Positions 11,554 through 21,760 of a stretch of 64,000 nucleotides of DNA are shown one piece after another. Both the position numbers and the translations under genes were made by a program. How positions within the stretch are numbered: the first letter of the stretch is position 1; each line of letters starts with the position of its first letter. The DNA is from Datura wrightii (lineage: Eukaryota > Streptophyta > Magnoliopsida > Solanales > Solanaceae), in NCBI GenBank assembly GCA_035772735.1, contig JASDFA010000019.1, forward strand, positions 89,216,001 to 89,280,000, in the 5' to 3' direction. The notes under the pieces were generated by a model. That model had not been told where the DNA came from. It saw nothing but the letters and a program-made list of their open reading frames with translations, and ran no database searches.

Positions 11554-12052
11554 CTGGAAGAAAACCACCATATAATATTCATTAATTTCAATGTTATAAG
11601 TGAGCCAATTATAAGAAAGTCAGTGTGTGGAAAATGAACCGAATCAAAAGCTCCATGCAGAAAAAGTAACTTTCTGTAATTCAATGTTTCCAAAACAATA
11701 CACAAATTAAACTTGGCATATGTGTTCTTCTCATCATTGTTTAATTAATAAAAGAACTACTATTAAAAGTTTAACACAGTGCAACTGATGCAAAAAGGAT
11801 TCTCCAGGAAATAAATATTTTTCAAGTGCAAAGACTTTAAGCATCATTTGCATAATATAAGTTACAAAATAGTGATAAAAAAAATAAAAGCACAGACAAT
11901 TGAAAGACATCAAAATATGTAATGATTTATCAATCAAGGTACAACAAATTGAGATAGTTTATTCAAAATAGTACAAACGTAATATCCATGCATTATCATC
12001 TCATGACATAAAATGTACATTGGCGGAATCAAATCTAAAAGTCCAAATGTAC
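11554..12052 (-). other. Host intron 2, no further feature
   Basis: AT-rich sequence between exons 2 and 3 with canonical GT at 12052-12051 and AG at 11555-11554. I see no repeat or coding signal. Confidence 0.7.
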
Positions 12053-12239
12053 CTGGAAGAATGTAAGTGTCTATAATAACAGCTTCAATTACACTATTCA
12101 GAGATAAAAACTTTTTCTCATATATGGAGTCAATGGTGACGGTGTTAGGAAGCTTTGCCCTCTTGTGTTTCTTCTTCAACTGAAAAATACATTCTGATTG
12201 TTTCTTTGGAGCTCCGCTCCTATTCCATTCATTCCAAGC
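12053..12239 (-). CDS. Host gene exon 2: OB-fold protein
   Basis: Exon of 187 bp (62 codons plus one base) between an acceptor TAG|GCTTGG at 12240/12239 and a donor CCAG|GTACAT at 12053/12052. It begins AWNEWNRSGAPKKQ, carries a basic run LKKKHKRAKLP, then VTIDSIYEKKFLSLNSV and ends IIDTYILP plus one base. Phase 0 matches exon 1, and the leftover base joins exon 3 to give Gly. The basic patch followed by beta-rich sequence fits entry into an OB fold, but that is inference from pattern only. No stop or frameshift is present. Confidence 0.82.
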
Positions 12240-12876
12240 CTACATAGCGTTATTATTAAATCACTAAAACATTTGAACTTTAAAACTGCAACTTCAACCT
12301 AGCATATTACTTAAAGAAAGGAAAAAGGAAAGAAGAAAAAAGTATTCCCAAAAAAAAATGACAATGTCGAGGGTACGATGCACTATATTTATAATCATTT
12401 CATTTGTTTAGGATACAAAATGTCATAAGTCCAAATCCTGCCATCCCTATCTATTAGAATTAAATTGATTCATTTAGTAACTTACACAACAATAGGAATT
12501 TGACCTCATGTGCTTGTGAATTAAAGAAAGAGGAGGTCAATTCAAAAGAATGTTAATTAACCAAATGGAGGGAGGGAGTGATATTTTCAATAAAATTAAC
12601 ATATTGCAAACGGCATAATAGATTATAGTTTTAAATTGTTAATAACAAAAAGAAAAGTAGGTGTTTGATTTCTGGAATAGTAAGACATTCTTGACGGAGA
12701 ACGAGCAAATTACTGGATCTCAAAGTTACTAAAGGAATATCAAAAAAACACTGACATAATAAGCTTAAATTTTATTCAGTTAACAAAATTCACCAAAAAA
12801 TCGAGAAATTGTATTAAGAGGGAGGAGGTAGGAAAGAACTCGTGCGTGTGCTTTGATATGAACGGGCGTATTGAAC
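12240..12876 (-). other. Host intron 1, no further feature
   Basis: AT-rich sequence between exons 1 and 2 with canonical GT at 12876-12875 and AG at 12241-12240. I see no mobile element in it. Confidence 0.7.
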
Positions 12877-13134
12877 CTGAAAGAGATCAGAGAGGAGAAT
12901 GGCGGAGGTAACTCCAGAGGAATAAGCAATGCAAGTCTTGAGAATCCTTGAAGCAATCCAGCTCCAACTAGGTCCCTTCGGATCATCTCCGTTACCGTTA
13001 CCATCAGGAGATAGTACGGACTTAGCGTAGTCAATGAATTGAAGAAATGGATCTTCTTCTTCTACTACTACTTCTCTTTCTCCCCCACTGCATTCTTGTG
13101 CCACTTCCATGGCTGACGCCTCATGGTCCGGCAT
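12877..13134 (-). CDS. Host gene exon 1: probable OB-fold nucleic-acid-binding protein, N-terminus
   Basis: First coding exon, 86 codons, from the ATG whose first base is at 13134 to a donor CAG|GTTCAA at 12877/12876. It begins MPDHEASAMEVAQ, then an acidic stretch, then FLQFIDYAKSVLSP, a Gly/Asn/Asp-rich linker, WSWIASRILKTC and a hydrophobic helix ending LLSDLFQ. Exon 2 continues in the same phase (0). From memory, the WSWIASRI...GVT.AILLSDL pattern followed by the later exons matches an uncharacterised plant protein annotated as nucleic-acid-binding, OB-fold-like, distantly related to replication protein A 1. The role (single-stranded DNA binding in replication or repair) is inference. A second in-frame Met lies at codon 9. 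A TATA box and an E2F-like site lie just upstream. Confidence 0.8.
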
Positions 13135-13215
13135 GCCTGATTTGAAAGAAAGTTTATTTTGGGTAGGTTTTTGAACTCGAAACCCTAATCTTTGTTTTGT
13201 GGAAATGGCGGGATC

Positions 13216-13246
13216 TTTTATAAGACGATAACTTTAGCGCGGGAAA
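13216..13246 (-). promoter_or_regulatory. Host gene core promoter: TATA box and E2F site
   Basis: On the minus strand a TATAAAA box lies at 13222-13216, about 80 bp upstream of the ATG at 13134. Further upstream, TTTCCCGC (13246-13239) is a perfect E2F-type element within TTTCCCGCGCTAAA. A weaker GCGGGA-type match lies between TATA and ATG (13208-13213). E2F sites are usual in plant replication and repair genes, which fits the tentative RPA-like identity. Confidence 0.6.
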
Positions 13247-13249
13247 GTT

Positions 13250-13679
13250 CTGCAGATAGTAGTTGTGTGGATGGACGACGTCGTTGTGACTAGTGCCGGC
13301 AAACTATCAACTGGTGCACTCCAATCATATTTTAATTGGTTGATCCGCAATTTTTTATGAAAAAATAACATATATGCTTGTATAAAGCAAAATATATAAG
13401 AATGTCATTTTAACGTTAATGTCTTTAGAAAGAATCACACAAAAGAAAATTTTGGAGGCTGATGTCACCATTGCAGCTTTTTTTTTTTTTTTTTTTTTAG
13501 TTATTATTATCATGTTATTACTCTATTTTTTTTAATCTCTCTTTTTTAAATTTTTTTGTTTCTTTTTAAATTATTTTATGTTTTTTTTATTACTTTTTTT
13601 TGGGCCTTTCTTTTTATTTTTTTGTTTTACTTTTCAAATATCAAAACAAATATAGTAGTTGACTATCTTTAAATTAACT
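13250..13679. other. Upstream intergenic DNA with poly-T run
   Basis: No gene. A run of 21 T lies at 13478-13498 within a strongly T-rich stretch up to about 13630. Confidence 0.7.
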
Positions 13680-16600
13680 AGTTTCAATATACGCGTCTCG
13701 CGTGTGTCCCTCGTATTAATAAAAATAAAATTTAAAAATAACATAAATATTAATATTTAAAATATGTGTATGTATAACAATATAAGATTTAAAAAGAAAA
13801 TTATAAACTTTAAGTTAATAAATGATTGTGTTTAAGAATTTGATCTAAACCATTAGTTCTTTCCTCACTTTAATTTGTTCTAATACTTATTTCAATGAAT
13901 GAAACGTCGTAGAAATAACGTTTGAAAGGTGAAATATCGTTCATTCTTTCATAATCATTTAAATGCATGCACTATATATATATTTTATGTTAATTATTAC
14001 AAAAAATCATATTACTACATTAGTAACATATCAATAAAAATATTAGCATTACAAAGACACATTGTAATACAAAGTTGTCTAGTATAATAGAGCATATAGT
14101 ATTAGTTATTTGTTTAAACAATTAGCACTTACAAAATCGTGTTGTGAGTTATTACTAACTTCTTTTGACACTAATAAAATGATATTATATCACAAACACA
14201 TTTATTTTTTTGTAATTGATCGTCCAAATTAAGAAAGACTCATCAAAATTAGTGAAAACAAAACTCTATTTTTAAAAAGGTAAACAAAGTGAACGATAGT
14301 TTGTTATGAGGCCTCGTACTTTAAATATTTAGTTGTAACATTATTTTAAATTTTTTATTTTATCGTTTATGAGATGATTTCTGCTCAATTTTTTATCTTG
14401 ATCTTAATCTATGTGTCTAATCTAATACCTTCACATAAATTAAAATAGAAAAATAGTGTAGATTTAACTAAAGAGTGTGAATAACAAGAACACTTGATTA
14501 ATTGAAAAAGTATGTTGTGTTTCTATATTATTATTTTTTTTCAATTGTACATTTTCTTTAAAAAAAAAAGGAATTCAATGTATTAATACATCATAAAATT
14601 ATACTATTTAATTTATTTTCTCTTACCATGAGTTAAAAATTTGTGATGGATCGATAATTAGTTAATTCAATAAATAAAGGATTAATGTAAGTTAACAAAA
14701 TTATAATTAATTTTAAAGTTTTAAATATGAGGACTTTTAATATAGTTCAAATAAGTAAAAATTTTAAAAATAAAAATTTTAGTCAATTTTAAAATACTAA
14801 ATATTGGGAGTTCTTACCTTTTACAAATAAGTAAAAATTTAATACCTATAATTTTAATTAATTTCAAACTCCTAAATATTAGGATAATAATTTAATGATA
14901 ATTATTTAAGAAAAATAGTATATGACAATTTTGTCTATAGAGATGTCTTTTAATGAAGTGCAAACCATTCAATCAACATTAATAAGTGTTTTCACACTTA
15001 ACTTTCACACTTGAAGATCTTAGAACTCACAAAGATGTCAAATATATCTACAAAGAATATTTTGTTAAGTAAATAGGAATAAAATATGATGCATATATTG
15101 AATGTTAGGTTAGTATGAAATCTAAAGAAATTACTAAATATTGTTCCATCAAAATATTATATTGCATCTTCAAACGAAATAAAATTATTTGAAAAAGTAA
15201 CACTAGAAAAGTGATTGTTGCATTTTTGAACTATAATGTTGTCATTGAATCCGACCTAAATCTCCTTGTTTACTGATATAAAATTAAGATTAACACTATT
15301 AAAACGTATGTTTATGATGTAAAAGATCTTATCTTGTTCTGAATATTGTTTTACACTTTTCAATATAATTATTGAAAAGTATATAAGTTATAAAAATAGA
15401 ATAAATAATATTTTGAAAAATATGTTTATATAATAATATAAGAATTCTAAAGAAAATTATGAATTTCAAATTGATAAATAATTACGTTTAAGAATTTGAC
15501 CCAATCTGGTAGTTTTTTCTTCAGTTTGTTCTAATATTTATTTCAATGAACAAAAACGTCATAGAAATAATGTTTAATTGAAAAGTAGAGAAATTGTTTG
15601 TTTTTACATGAGTACTTAAATGTATGCATTATATGTATATATGAATATAATTTTATATATATATATTTTAAATAAGGAAGAATTAATACATAAAATTTAG
15701 TTAATTTTAAAATTCTAAATATTAAAAAAATAATTATATAAATATTTTGTCAAGTATGAATGCTATTTTTGAAAAGGTAAAAAGGTCAATGATATTTTTC
15801 TATGAGACTTCGTACTTTAATTATTTAATAATAATTTAATTTTAAACTTTTCATTTTACTTTTTGTACTTTAATTATTTAATAATAATTTAATTTTAAAC
15901 TTTTCATTTTACTTTTTATGGGATGATTTCAACTTATTTTTTTTAATCTTTCTCTTAGTCTATGTGTTTAATCAAATACTTCACATAAATTTAAAAAAAA
16001 ATAGTGTAGATTTAACTCAAAATAGTGAATAACAAGAGTACTTGATTAATTGAAACAACTTAAAGTATATTATTTTTTATTTTATTTTTTTCGATTACAC
16101 AATATTTTTAAAGAAGAAGGAGGAGGAGGAATTCACATATTAATACATAATAAAATTGCACTTTTTAATTTATTTTTTGCATATTAAAATATTGTGATGA
16201 ATAATTAGTTAGTTTAATAAATAATGGATTTGATATATAAGTTAACAGAATTGTAATTGACTTTAAATTTTTAAATGTTAGGATTTTTAATATAGTTCAA
16301 ATAATGAAATATTTAAGAAGTAAAATTTTAGTCAATTTTAAAATACTAAATATTAGATGTTTTACCTTTTAAAAATTAGAAAAAATATATAATAATTAAA
16401 TAACAACTAATTAAAAAAAATAGAAATGACAGTTTTATCCATTATCTAATATTTTAATAAAGGGCAAGAAATTTAATCAACATTTTTAAGGATCTTCATC
16501 TTTATATCTACAAAGAATATCTTATTACGTAAATATGAGTAAAATATTATGCATATATTGAATGTTAAATTAGTTGGTGAAATTTAAAGAAATTACCAAA

Positions 16601-18010
16601 GATTGTTCCGTCAAAAGATTGTATTGCATCTTCAAACAAAATAAAATTGTTTGAAAAAATAACAGTAGAAAAGTGACTATTGCATTCTTGAACTATCGTG
16701 TTGTCATTGAATCCAACCTCAATCTTCTCGTTTACTTATTCAAAATTGGAATTAATCTGTTTATGATGTAACAGATCATGTCTTTTTTAGATATGTTTTT
16801 CACTTTTCAATATAAATATTGAAAAATATAGCACGAATTTTTATGCACCGCAAAAAATTAAATTTTAATGGTCAAAAAATAAAATATAAAAATATATAAG
16901 AACTCAAACATATATAAAAAATATAAAATATCATACAAAAAAAAATTATTACCTCTTCGTCAACTAATGTTATAGTCATTTGTGTCTCTTCCTTTGTCCC
17001 CTTTTATACTCTTTTGCTAATTCATCTTCAATTACTAAGACTTTTATTATTCAATGAGAATTATATCGCCTTAAGTTGTTAATTGGCACAACTTCGTTCA
17101 TGAAATCCTTTTCAGATTCATTGCGAGATTATCTAAAATAAATTATGCACAAGAGGTATAATTATAATAATTTATAATTTTATTTTTAAATTTTTTTTTA
17201 TGAGATGAAGAGATTGCTTTACCTGAAGAGATAAAAATTGTGCATATATGAGTAGATGAAAAATGTCAATTACAACTTACATATAACACAAAATTTAAAT
17301 CATATAATATCAATATAAGACTCAATTAAAAAAGATAATATGTTATCAATATTAGACTCAACTAAAGGAGACAATCTAAGTTAAATTATTTTGAATATGA
17401 ACAACTTAAGATGACACAGAATCCACAACATTAAAAAAAATCATAACATGAAAAAAAGAAAAAGATAGATTAACACGAAAACATACCTGGTTGGAGATTG
17501 AATCAAAAGTACTGATGTAAAAGAGTTAATGAATTAAATTATGAAATTATAAATCTTTATAAAGAAGTGAAAGAATTTATAAATAAAAAAATTAAAAATA
17601 TAAAAATATTAAAAAATTAAGATTAAAAAAAGGAAAAAACATTAAAAAGAAAAATAAAATAAAAACATTTGTGTATACAAAAGGAAACAAAACTATCAAA
17701 AAGCAAAAAAAAAAAAAAAAAAAAAGAGAACTCGTACCATAAAAAAGGAAAAAGAAAATTTTCCAAATCAAAAAAAAAAAACTTTGGTGAAAGGAAAAGA
17801 AAAATTAGTTTAAATTTTTATTTATCTTTTAGGTTTACACCATAAATAGAGTTTATGTCATAAATATAAAATCTTATATGATAAAATAAGGTGATGAAAA
17901 TAATTTTAAATAATAATTGTGTAAAACTAGTAAATGACTATTTTGTCTACTGCGATATCTTTTAGTAAAGGGCAAAAAGTTCAATCAATATTTCCAAGGG
18001 CATTCACACT
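13680..18010. repeat. AT-rich repeat in two diverged tandem units plus a partial third
   Basis: About 13680-15370 and 15370-16815 are collinear. For example 13838 onward (TTTGATCTAAACCATTAGTT) matches 15490 onward, and 15033 onward (ATATATCTACAAAGAATAT) matches 16503 onward. A third partial match is at 17930-18010, where the ATTTTGTCTA...TCTTTTAGTAAAGGGCAAA segment recurs as at 14930 and 16430. No coding capacity. The units could be a non-autonomous DNA element (Helitron-like or MITE-like), but I cannot fix the ends. Confidence 0.55.
15812..15917. repeat. Perfect 53-bp tandem duplication
   Basis: The 53 bases from 15812 (GTACTTTAATTATTTAATAA...) are repeated exactly from 15865. The matching place in the first unit (about 14317) has only one copy, so this arose after the larger duplication. 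Confidence 0.9.
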
Positions 18011-18123
18011 TTTAATATAATATAGATAGATAAAAATATAAAAAAAATAAATAATTTAACTACAACAAAAAGTAATTTAAAAAAATATTAAAACCACTAA
18101 CTTATTCATTAAATCAAAATTAA

Positions 18124-18128
18124 TAAAA
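18124..18128. repeat. Target site duplication TAAAA (left)
   Basis: Precedes the Copia LTR at 18129 and is repeated at 21756-21760. In AT-rich DNA a 5-bp match alone is weak, but its position at both LTR ends is exact. Confidence 0.75.
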
Positions 18129-18362
18129 TGTTATAAATGTATTTGTATTATAGTGAATGTCTATAAAAGTATTTGTATTGTAGTGAATACATGTGTTTAT
18201 ATTATAGTGAAAGTCTATCTTTTGGAGAAAAGTTGGGAGGAATTGTCCCTATAAATAGAGGGGTTCTCCTTCATTGTATTTCATCCTATCAAGAGAAATA
18301 AGAACTTCTTTCTTCTCCCTTTCTCTAAAATATTCTTCTTCTTGCTTTATTATTTCATAACA
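18129..18362 (+). repeat. Copia (18.1 kb) 5' LTR
   Basis: 234 bp, TG...CA. Contains a short internal triplication of a GTATTTGTATTATAGTGAA-like unit near its start, and the putative TATA signal CCCTATAAATAGAGG at 18248-18262. Confidence 0.92.
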
Positions 18363-18552
18363 CGTTATTAGCACGAGTTTCTGCCTTGAGCACTCACTTT
18401 GAAAGATCTGAGGTAAGAAAAATTAAAATTTCTTTTTCGAAAGATGTATTACTTAACCACATGAGTGATATTCCTTTGGTGATATTGTTGCTCTACGACT
18501 TTACTGTCTCAAAATTTATAAGCCAATGTATTATTTTTCTCTTTCTTTTAAT

Positions 18553-18897
18553 ATGGCTAACCTTACGAAACTTGATTTCGTTGCCCTTCAAAGTTCGGGC
18601 GAGAACTACCTTTCATGGGTGTTGGATGCTGAAATCCATATGGATGCAATGGGTCTTGGAGACATCATTAAAAGTGAAAACAAAGCATCAAATCAAGATC
18701 GTGCTAAGACTATGATATTCTTGCGTCATCATCTTGACGAAATTCTTAAAATTGAATATCTCACGATAAAGGATCCACTTGTTTTGTGGAATAGCCTAAA
18801 AGAAAGGTATGACCACCTGAAGATGGTCATCCACCCAAAGACACGATATGATTGGATCCATCAAGACTATAAGTCTGTTCATGAGTATAGCTCATAA
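18553..18897 (+). pseudogene. Copia gag N-terminus (UBN2-type), truncated
   Basis: Opens MANLTKLDFVALQSSGENYL, then WVLDAEIHMDAMGLGD and MIFLRHHLDE, then DPLVLWNSLKERYDH, ending VHEYSS at a stop at 18895. This is the typical N-terminal part of TNT1-like Copia gag proteins, which coat the element RNA. After the stop the frame continues with LKLCGETINDVDMI but then breaks up. A full gag would be about 250-350 residues with a zinc knuckle, which I cannot find. Upstream start codons at 18386 read a different frame and are not part of gag. Confidence 0.78.
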
Positions 18898-18899
18898 AC

Positions 18900-20720
18900 A
18901 TTCAAAATTGTTTCTAAATTGAAACTATGTGGAGAAACTATTAATGATGTTGATATGATTGAATATGTGGTAGTACACAAAATTAATTGAGAGCTCTGGA
19001 AGAGCTAATGTATTACTACCTGAAGGAATGAAATTATTGTAGTAAGTCTCAAAAGGAAACTTATAAGTTTCAAGGACATTGAAAAAAAATTGAGACTATA
19101 AATTATGGGAAGATCTAATATCTTCATGCTACTACAATTGAAGCGGGTTATAAATATTTATGTAAAAGATTATCCGCTGTTTTTTTATTTGTAGTACAGA
19201 AATATAGGTATGATGATAAAATCACATACGAAAGTAAACTAGAAGTTTACTGAAATAAGTTGGCATAACTGGTTGGCCATCCCGGTTCAAATGTGATGCA
19301 AAAATAATTGAGAATTCACGTGGCTATATGTTGAAGAAATAAAAGATTCTTCAAGAATTCTCTTGTGTTGCCTGTTCTCGTGATAGAATGATTTTGATCA
19401 GCTAAGATTGAAATTATATTCTCTGAAATTTTGAAACTTATAAAAGGGTGAATATGGGCCCGTTCACCTACCATGTGAACCGTTTGCTGATAGATGCATC
19501 TATGGTATAGTCACATGTGGTTTGATATCAACTTTCAATTGATTTTTATAAGGTTGTTGCTCGAATTATTAAATTATGAGCATAGTTCAAAATTATAAAA
19601 TCATGTTGATAATGCTGATTCATATCTATGTTGGTTTAACAAAAATTGTATGCCTCCAATTATAGCTAAATCATTAGTTATGAGAATAAAACTTCCAAAT
19701 AAAATTTGGTATGAGATATGTTTATTTAACATATAGCAACACTTGAATGCATCAAGCCAACAAGGTTTCTCCTATGACAATTGGTTCAGGGTCAGGAACC
19801 AAATAATTTCTTCTAAAAATTTGAATGTGCGATATATGATTCACTTGCTCCACCACAACGCACAAAGATGGGCCCCAAATGATCTTGAGGGGTAAATGTT
19901 AGTTTTTCTAACATTAGGGGGAGAAGTGATTAGCAGCTAAAAATTGAGTGTGGGATGAATTATCTAGATCTTCGGAAGAAAAAAAGTGAACTTAAACTTT
20001 AATAGATAATTCACTAGCAAAATATTGCAAATCAATTGCCAAATATATTTGCTAACTCTATTTTATAATTCAGTTCCAAATGCTCCAATGAAAGGTCCTT
20101 GAAGGACAGGTCTATGAGATGCCTGAAGCGTGACAGACCAAATAGTTCCAAATATAAAACTCCTTGAAGAATGAGAGGAGAAAATGATTAAGATGGTCAT
20201 AATGATGAGGCAAGTTCTTTAAGAAAGCACCACGGTATAACACTTCATAAAACCTTGTCAAAGGTTTAGGTACCTGAAAATGACGAAAAATGAAGAGATC
20301 TCAATAAGTTATGTCGCATTAGAACTGATATCAAAATGATCATCGATGATACCTTTGATATAATGTAGCGCTCAATATTATATTGACGAGGATCTTGAAT
20401 TCAAATCTGTCAAAAAGTATGGAAAGATAAATGATTGACCAATTAAAAATACGCAATTCAAGTATAATGCCAGTGGATATAAATGGATTCTTGTGGTATA
20501 AAGATTTTTCATAAATTCTGACATTATTATATAGAGAGGTCCTCTTGTGGTGGATGCAATTATTTTGAGGTTCCTCATAAGTCTGGCAATATATGAAAAA
20601 TATGATAAGCACATAATGAAATTATTTTCAAGTCTAGAGAGACTGAAGGATATATGAAGATCCCTAAAGATTTAAAAGAACGAGGAAATTCTTGGTCCTG
20701 AAGATATAGTTTGCTCCTAC
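18900..20720 (+). pseudogene. Scrambled Copia pol interior
   Basis: Only scattered fragments of Copia coding sequence survive, including a piece near 19780-19990 resembling the integrase-RT linker. I could not place RT motifs with confidence. Confidence 0.45.
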
Positions 20721-20734
20721 TAGGAGACATTGGA

Positions 20735-21325
20735 ATGGGATCAAACACATAATGCGGTATCTAAAAGGGACTACCGCTATGAGCTTATATTATTCTAACA
20801 ATTGCAGTCCCGATCTTGTTGGTTATGCTGATGCTAGATATTTATCTGACCCGTACAAAGCTCTATCTCAAACTGGCTATATGTTCATATATGGAGGTAC
20901 TGCCATATCTTGAAGATCTACAAAGCAGTCTCTCGTAGCTACTTCATCAAATCATGTAGAGATAATAGCTATTCATGAAGCAAACCGAGAATGTGTGTGG
21001 TTAAGGTCCATGATACATCTCATTAGAGAAAAATGTGGTTTGAAATATGACAAATTACCCACAATTTTGTATGAAGATAATGCAACATGCATAGCACAAC
21101 TAAAGGGAGGATTCATAAAAGGAGATAGAACGAAGCACATCTCGCCAAAGTTCTTCTACACACATGAGCTCCAAAAGAATGGTGATATCAATGTGTAACA
21201 GATTCGTTCAAGTGACAATGTGACCGATTTATTCACCAAATCTCTACCAATTGCAACTTTCAAGAAGATGGTGCAGAAGATCGGGATGCAAGGATTCAAG
21301 GATGTTCTCATTAGGGGGAGTTAAT
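20735..21325 (+). pseudogene. Copia RNase H domain (broken)
   Basis: Reads GIKHIMRYLKGTTAMSLYYS (near 20740), then VGYADARYLSDPYKALSQTG, a stop at 20912, STKQSLVATSSNHVEIIAIH, ECVWLRSMIHLI, ILYEDNATCIAQLKGGFIKG, and TKHISPKFFYTHEL. After a stop at 21196 it reads VTDLFTKSLP and a final GMQGFKDVLIRGS. These are the ordered RNase H motifs of TNT1-like Copia pol (SATSS, EDN.., KHI, DLFTK). Two stops interrupt it. It lies upstream of the purine tract and 3' LTR. Confidence 0.85.
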
Positions 21326-21521
21326 GTGCGTTGTACTCTTTTTTCCTTACGAGGTTTTGTCCCACTGGGTTTTCCTTGTAAGGTTTTTAATGAGGCATCC
21401 AAAATGCGTATTATTAGATATATGTACTCTTTTTCTGTCACTAGATTTTTTTTTCACTGGATTTTTTCTAGTAAGGTTTTAACGAGGCACATTATCTATC
21501 AAATAGAAATTCAAGGGGGGG

Positions 21522-21755
21522 TGTTATAAATGTATTTGTATTATAGTGAATGTCTATAAAAGTATTTGTATTATAGTGGATACATGTGTTTATATTATAA
21601 TGAAAGTCTATCTTTTGGAAGAAAGTTAGGAGGAATTGTCCCTATAAATAGAGGGGTTCTCCTTTATTGTATTTCATTCCATCAAGAGAAATAAGAACTT
21701 CTTTCTTCTCCTTTTCTCTAAAATATTCTTCCTCTTTCTTTATTATTTCATAACA
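21522..21755 (+). repeat. Copia (18.1 kb) 3' LTR
   Basis: 234 bp, same ends as 18129-18362, preceded by AAGGGGGGG and followed by the TSD TAAAA. Confidence 0.92.
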
Positions 21756-21760
21756 TAAAA

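Larger units (their letters stand above)
18129..21755 (+). mobile_element. Copia retrotransposon (TNT1-like type), internally decayed
   Basis: A 3.6-kb element with two 234-bp LTRs (TGTTATAAATG...TTTCATAACA), a PBS-like TTATTAGCACGAG after the left LTR, a purine tract AAGGGGGGG before the right LTR and TSD TAAAA. The internal region is about 3.2 kb, shorter than a full Copia. It keeps a recognisable gag start and the RNase H end, but protease, integrase and RT are scrambled. I count about 12 substitutions and no length change between the LTRs (roughly 5%). Confidence 0.9.

Noticed and set aside
12780..13034. 84-codon minus-strand frame overlapping host exon 1
   Set aside because: Different frame from exon 1 and passes through the donor site; a shadow frame.
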